A stretch of DNA of 64,000 nt from Punica granatum. Its lineage: Eukaryota; Streptophyta; Magnoliopsida; Myrtales; Lythraceae. Below, one piece after another: positions 59,534 to 64,000 of the stretch (its first letter is position 1; the number at the start of each line of letters is the position of its first letter). Under the pieces are notes generated by a model, which did no database searches, was not told the origin of the DNA, and saw nothing but the letters and a program-made list of their open reading frames with translations. The translations under genes were made by a program, and so were the position numbers. The DNA is taken from contig NC_045129.1 in assembly GCF_007655135.1 (NCBI RefSeq), positions 30,071,122 to 30,135,121 on the forward strand, given 5' to 3'.

Positions 59534-61687
59534 ACCCGATAAACATGATGTCCGTAGTCAAGTCTCGAATGAGTGGGTTATTTTTAATTATTTTGTATCG
59601 TGACAATGTGACTTTTACAGATTAAGAGTGTTTTCACCTAAAACCCAAAACCTAACCCTCTACTTGATTATTTGCCCATGTTGATTATGCCGAGTTTGTG
59701 ATTAATCCGTTTTCCCATACTTTAACCAGTTCTAAACACAAACCTACACTAGAGTGACGGCAGGACAAGAACCGGTAATCATGCCCTTGAATCGGTAAAT
59801 ATGTGTGTGCATGAAAATCAAGATTACGTTGTACGTATCTCGGTGCTTTTGAAATTGTGAATTTTGAAAAGGGAATGACTAACTGTTCTTGAACTGTCGA
59901 TGCGATTACAGATTATTAATTGGTTCGTACAATTTATTTAAAAGAGTCCAGTGATTTAATTTAGCCAAATTTAACGTCCCGATTACCCCGCGTGTAGAAT
60001 TTTAGGTTAATTAGAAATTTACCGAATGCTTTGATCTACGGATTTCAAGTCGTCGAGATAGTCATTTAGTTGACCGCCCGATAAACTTTAATTTCCGACA
60101 TGGTCACGTTGTATACATATAATTACAAAAAAAAAAAAAATTTAAATGGGGCACATACATTGTCGGTGGGTGATCCAAGTAGGAAAGGGTCGGATATTTT
60201 TGAAAATGTCTAGGGGACTGAACTGAACGATTTTAAAAGAGCAGGGACTGATTTGAAAATTCTAAAAAATGGGGATTGTGTAAAAAAAATTACTGAAAAT
60301 ACCCTAGGACTTATTTGAAATGAATTTGAAAATCGGGACTGATTTGAAAACAAAAAAATGGCCCTAAACTAAACTGAAACAACTTGAAAAGTTCCTAGGG
60401 ATTCTTGGAAAATTCTAGGAATTCCAGGGCTGGCTGGAAAATAATAAAATGACTGGGAGTTTATTGAAAAGAATTTTTGAAATTCGGGGCAGATCTGAAA
60501 AGGATGAAAAATGGTCCCGGGACTAAACTGAAACAATTTGAAAAGTTCTTTGGGATTCTTGGAAAAATTCTGGAAAATCCAAGGACTGATTGGAAAATAG
60601 TGAAATGACCGGGACTTGATTGAAAATAATTTTGAAATTCGGGACAGATCTTAAAAAAATAAAATACGTCCTCTGGACTGAAATGTGACAAAACATAAAG
60701 TTCGTAAAATCGAGTTCGGGACAAATCCGATCACCCGCGCGACTCAAGAACACTCATTTCACTTTATATCCATCAAGCATGCAATAATATTCAGGAAAGG
60801 AACCCTAATCATGCCACTAAGTCGAGAATTTACCTAGTTCGGAAAGTTGAGGGACTTTTCTGTAAAAATAAAAAAAATCGTCGGATGAATTGGGCCAGAT
60901 CGGATCGGACCGGACCGCCCGAAGGAGAAACCGCCCGGAAGAGTGCTGGGCCGGACTGGGGAAGTTAGGCCTGGCTGAGCTTGGGCTGGGCCTGAGAAAA
61001 AAAACGAACTGGGCCGAGGTCCGTTAGCCGAAGGGTGGTCGGGATCGGGGGCAGCGGCGGCGACGGCGCTTCGGGCGGCGGTTCTCGCCCCTGGACGTCG
61101 CGATGAAGGCCGAAATGAGCGCGACAGATGGCTCTGGATACCACCGGCACTCCGCCATGGTCGATCTAGGCCTCACCGGAGTTTAAGTGGTCAGAATCGG
61201 GGAGTTTTTGCGGTCTTCCGGCAACGGTTCCCCGAATTCTCCGATCTCCAAATTCCCCGAAACGAGAGCCAATTTTTCGATTTCGTTTGCTGGGTCCTGT
61301 TCCTCCTTCCCCGAATCGCATTTCTGTTCCATTTAATTGCAATTTCATTCCCTTTCCGTTAAGATTTCGGCCGATTTAGAGGAAATCGCGAAAATCGCGA
61401 TTTGGGGGCTTTCTGGGCCGGCGGGGATCGCGGGCAGCCGGCGAGCGCTGCCCGGCCTGCCCGAATCTCTCTCTGTTTTTTTTTTTTTAAATTAGGCCAG
61501 TGGGGTCACGGGCAGCCGGTCAGCGCTGCCCGGCCTGCCCGAAATTTGATTTTTTGATTTTTTTATATACATATATATAATTTAATTTAATTTAAATTAA
61601 TTAATCATTTTTTTAGAAATGGTAATAAATTGGAAAAATGACTATTTTGCCCCCCTGGAGCCAATGGACCGAAATGGGGTGTTGACA
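59534..61687 (-). mobile_element. Right arm of the palindrome: LTR in reverse orientation
   Basis: On the minus strand the arm begins TGTCAACACCCCATTTCGG at 61687, directly after a purine tract. This is the expected 5' terminus of a 3' LTR. It runs down to the 26-bp spacer at 59508-59533 and mirrors the left arm. GC-rich parts (60880-61500) and the GGGACTGATTTGAAAA repeats are shared with the left arm. Its exact 3' terminus is not clear. Element family: Tat-like Ty3/gypsy by inference. Confidence 0.7.
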
Positions 61688-61706
61688 GCTTGCCCCTCTT
61701 TGGTTG
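61688..61706 (-). promoter_or_regulatory. Polypurine-tract-like sequence before the reverse LTR
   Basis: On the minus strand CAACCAAAGAGGGGCAAGC immediately precedes TGTCAACACC. A purine-rich AAAGAGGGGCAAG next to a TG-starting LTR is what primes plus-strand DNA synthesis in LTR retrotransposons. It fixes the element's direction as minus. Confidence 0.55.
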
Positions 61707-61834
61707 TGTGCTCGGATAGAGGATGCAGCCAAAGACTATGAGAAGAACCTCGTTTGGTCCTGACGATCGTCTGGCCATTCTCCTCGTTTGTGCTAATATG
61801 TGGGCCTATTGCAAAATAGTAAAAACCATAAATT
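61707..61834 (-). other. Retrotransposon 3' untranslated segment
   Basis: Short unique sequence between the tandem repeats and the polypurine tract; no coding signal. Confidence 0.45.
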
Positions 61835-62690
61835 AGTAAATGTGGACGCATACTTGAAAGACATTAAGTGAGGACACGAAGTGCAAAAAGTAGTAAATGC
61901 GGACACGAAGTCCGGAATGCAATGAATGTGGACACGAAGTCCAAAATGCAATAGATGCGGACGCGAAGTCCAAAATGCAGTGAATGCGGACACGAATTCC
62001 GGAAAGCAGTAAATGAGGACACGAAGTCCGGAATGCAATAGACTCGGACACGAAGTCCGAAATGCAATGAATGTGGACACGAAGTCCAAAATGCAATAGA
62101 TGCGGACGCGAAGTCCAAAATGCAGTGAATGTGGACACGAAGTCCGGAAAGCAGTAAATGAGGACCCGAAGTCCGGAATGCAATAGACACGGACACGAAG
62201 TCCGGAATGCAATGAATGTGGACACGAAGTCCAAAATGCAGTAAAGATGTGGACGCGAAGTCCAAAATGCAGTGAATGCGGACACGAAGTCCGGAAAGCA
62301 GTAAATGAGGACACGAAGTCCGGAATGCAGTAGACTTGGACACGAAGTCTGGAATGCAATGAATGTGGATACGAAGTCCAAAATGCAATAGATGCGGACG
62401 CGAAGTCCAAAATGCAGTGAATGCGGACACGAAGTCCGGAAAGCAGTAAATGAGGACACGAAGTCCGGAATGCAGTAGACTCGGACACGTAGTCCGGAAT
62501 GCAATGAATGTGGACACGAAGTCCAAAATGCAATAGATGGGGACGCGAAGTCCAAAATGCAGTGAATGCAGACACGAAGTCCGGAAAGCAGTAAATGAGG
62601 GCACGAAGTTCGGAATGCAGTAGACACGGACACGGAGTCCGGAATGCAATGAATGTGGACACGAAGTCCAAAATGCAGTAAAGATGGACA
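61835..62690. repeat. 29-bp tandem repeat organised as a 145-bp higher-order repeat
   Basis: Subunits follow GGACACGAAGTCCRRAAWGCARTRRATG (29 bp). Five subunit variants recur in fixed order. The diagnostic TGGACACGAAGTCCAAAATG-type subunit starts at 61929, 62074, 62219, 62366, 62511 and 62656, giving spacings of 145, 145, 147, 145 and 145 bp. Each subunit contains a small hairpin, GGAC-ACGAA-GTCC. The minus strand lacks stop codons in all frames, which generates long spurious open frames. Confidence 0.93.
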
Positions 62691-63240
62691 CGAAATTCTG
62701 GACGCGAAGTCCGAAAAGCAGTAAAGATGGACACGAAGTCCTGGACGCGAATTCTGAAAAGCAGTAAAGATGGATACGAAGTCCTGGACGCGAAGTCCGA
62801 AAAGCGGTAAAGATGGATACGAAGTCCTGGACGCGAAGTCCGAAAAGCAGTAAAGATGGACACGAAGTCGTGGACGCGAAGTCCGAAAAACGGTAAAGAT
62901 GGACACGAAGTCCTGGACGCGAAGTCCGAAAAGCGGTAAAGATGGACACGAAGTCGTGGACGCGAAGTCCGAAAAACGGTAAAGATGGACACGAAGTCCT
63001 GGACGCGAAGTCCGAAAAGCGGTAAAGATGGACACGAAGTCCTGGACGCGAAGTCCGAAAAGCGGTAAAGATGGACACGAAGTCCTGGATGCGAAATCCG
63101 AAAAGCGGTAAAGATGGACACGGAGTCCTGGACGCGAAGTCCGAAAAGCAGTAAAGATGGACGCGGAGTCCTGGACGCGATATCCGAAAAGCAGTAAAGA
63201 TGAACGCGGAGTCCTGGACACGAAGTCCGAAAAGCAGTAA
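62690..63240. repeat. 43-bp tandem repeat block
   Basis: About 13 copies of a 43-bp unit occur, made of AAGATGGACACGAAGTCC plus TGGACGCGAAGTCCGAAAAG plus CGGTA. Each unit holds two GGAC-N5-GTCC hairpins. It equals one 29-bp subunit plus a 14-bp partial copy, so it probably derives from the neighbouring block. Copies differ by a few bases. Confidence 0.92.
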
Positions 63241-63244
63241 AGAA

Positions 63245-63475
63245 GGGTTTACGGGCCCAAAGAAAGTAAAAAGGCGGGTGTCCAAACCCCAAAACAATAA
63301 ATGGTGGGTATCCAAACCCAAAACAATAAATGGTGGGTGTCCAAACCCAAAGCAGTAAAGGTGGGTGTCCAAACTCAAAGCAGTAAAATGTGGGTGTCCA
63401 AACCCAAAGCAGTAAATGTGGGTGTCCAAACCCAAAGTAGTAAATGTGGGTGTCCAAACCCAAAGCAGTAAAAGG
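63245..63475. repeat. About 28-bp tandem repeat block
   Basis: About eight copies of TGGGTGTCCAAACCCAAAGC followed by AGTAAATG. The tail AAAGCAGTAAA is shared with the other two blocks. The head has its own hairpin (GGGT-GTCCAA-ACCC) in place of GGAC/GTCC. Confidence 0.9.
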
Positions 63476-64000
63476 TTTCGGTCATCGAGGATGGCCCGAG
63501 AATGCGAGAGAGTTGACTTGGGCCCGTTGATGCTGACGGATTTGTCAGATGATGGTGCCAGGTGTCTCCTTGAGGGCCTTTCGCTCGAGTTTGAGATTGC
63601 AATCTTGTCGTATGAGGCAGACATGAGTCCGTCAAGGGGAGATGCCCCTTGGGGTTCCATGCGCATCTGCACGTAGGAGAGAACAATAGCTAACGGTAGA
63701 TGTCAGTCTCGTAAGACCACTGAAATTGCAATTTGTCCTTGGCGAGAATGGTCTGGTCGCTGTGTTCACCGAGGATGCCCTAGTAGCTTGTGAATGTTAT
63801 CGTCGAGAGGCGGTGCTGTAGAGAATAGCATAACTCTTCGTTAGTCATGTGAACAGTGGTGCGCGTTGAGTGTACAGGGCTGATGCTGTCCTAAAGGTGT
63901 TGATCTGCTGTCGATTGACGTTGCTGCCGCAATGAAGTTGCTTCGTCAATGCTTTGCCCCTGGGGCGGTTGTGTGTTTGACCCGTTGGGAGCCGATCCTG
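63476..64000 (-). other. Retrotransposon internal sequence at the window edge
   Basis: This is unique, balanced-composition sequence upstream (in minus orientation) of the tandem repeats. No intact protein domain is visible in the 525 bases present. The long minus-strand frames that start here gain their length only from the repeats. The coding region of the element, if any, would lie beyond the window. Confidence 0.4.

Noticed and set aside
61835..63475. Possible CRISPR array (short repeats with regular spacing)
   Set aside because: There are no unique spacers; units are contiguous tandem repeats in a plant retrotransposon.
61793..63672. Three overlapping minus-strand open frames of 462, 556 and 602 codons that look like a large repeat protein
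   Set aside because: They are the same tandem repeat read in three phases. Unit lengths are not multiples of 3, and no domain or splice structure is seen.

Overview
The window looks like a stretch of a eudicot plant nuclear genome. The genes are intron-rich with GT-AG junctions, the families are plant-specific (a LOB-domain factor, a plant tetraspanin with the GCCKPP motif, an RNase H-like/RBR fusion), and the spacers are AT-rich and full of small inverted-repeat DNA transposons and Ty3/gypsy-type LTR debris. A Myrtales species such as pomegranate is possible from the general look, but this is a guess. No tRNA, rRNA, CRISPR or bacterial-type feature was seen.

Four protein-coding genes can be reconstructed exon by exon. 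(1) A TET3/TET4-type tetraspanin on + (8568-12480, 3 exons, 285 aa). (2) Tail-to-tail with it, a class I phosphatidylinositol transfer protein on - (13012-16825, 10 exons including an 8-nt microexon, about 299 aa). (3) An LBD1/LBD11-type LOB-domain transcription factor on + (28875-30038, 2 exons, 213 aa). (4) An RBR E3 ubiquitin ligase with an N-terminal RNase H-like domain on + (45628-48502, 3 exons, 569 aa). They share no obvious pathway: the first two act at membranes, the third in the nucleus, and the fourth in ubiquitin transfer.

Between the genes lie dead genes and mobile elements. A calmodulin-like (CML17/18-type) pseudogene sits inside a transposon-like frame at 20.5-21.3 kb. An unidentified decayed gene lies near 21.4-22.8 kb. 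Several elements are defined by terminal inverted repeats (TIRs) and target-site duplications (TSDs): PIF/Harbinger-like at 3.2, 18.7 and 34.4 kb, hAT-like at 23.9 and 31.6 kb, and Mutator-like at 41.1, 54.5 and 54.8-56.6 kb. The last carries remnants of a MULE protein and a GRF-type zinc finger.

The last 7 kb (56.9-64.0 kb) are a retrotransposon landscape, probably Tat-like Ty3/gypsy. A palindrome of about 4.4 kb (two arms of about 2.2 kb, 26-bp spacer) ends at an LTR-like terminus with an adjacent polypurine tract. It is followed by three linked tandem-repeat blocks; the first is a 145-bp higher-order repeat built of five 29-bp subunits. These repeats are free of stops in all three minus frames over more than 1.3 kb, producing long open reading frames that are not genes. 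A decayed piece of related retrotransposon sequence lies at 1.5-1.7 kb. The palindrome and the higher-order minisatellite are the most unusual structures here.
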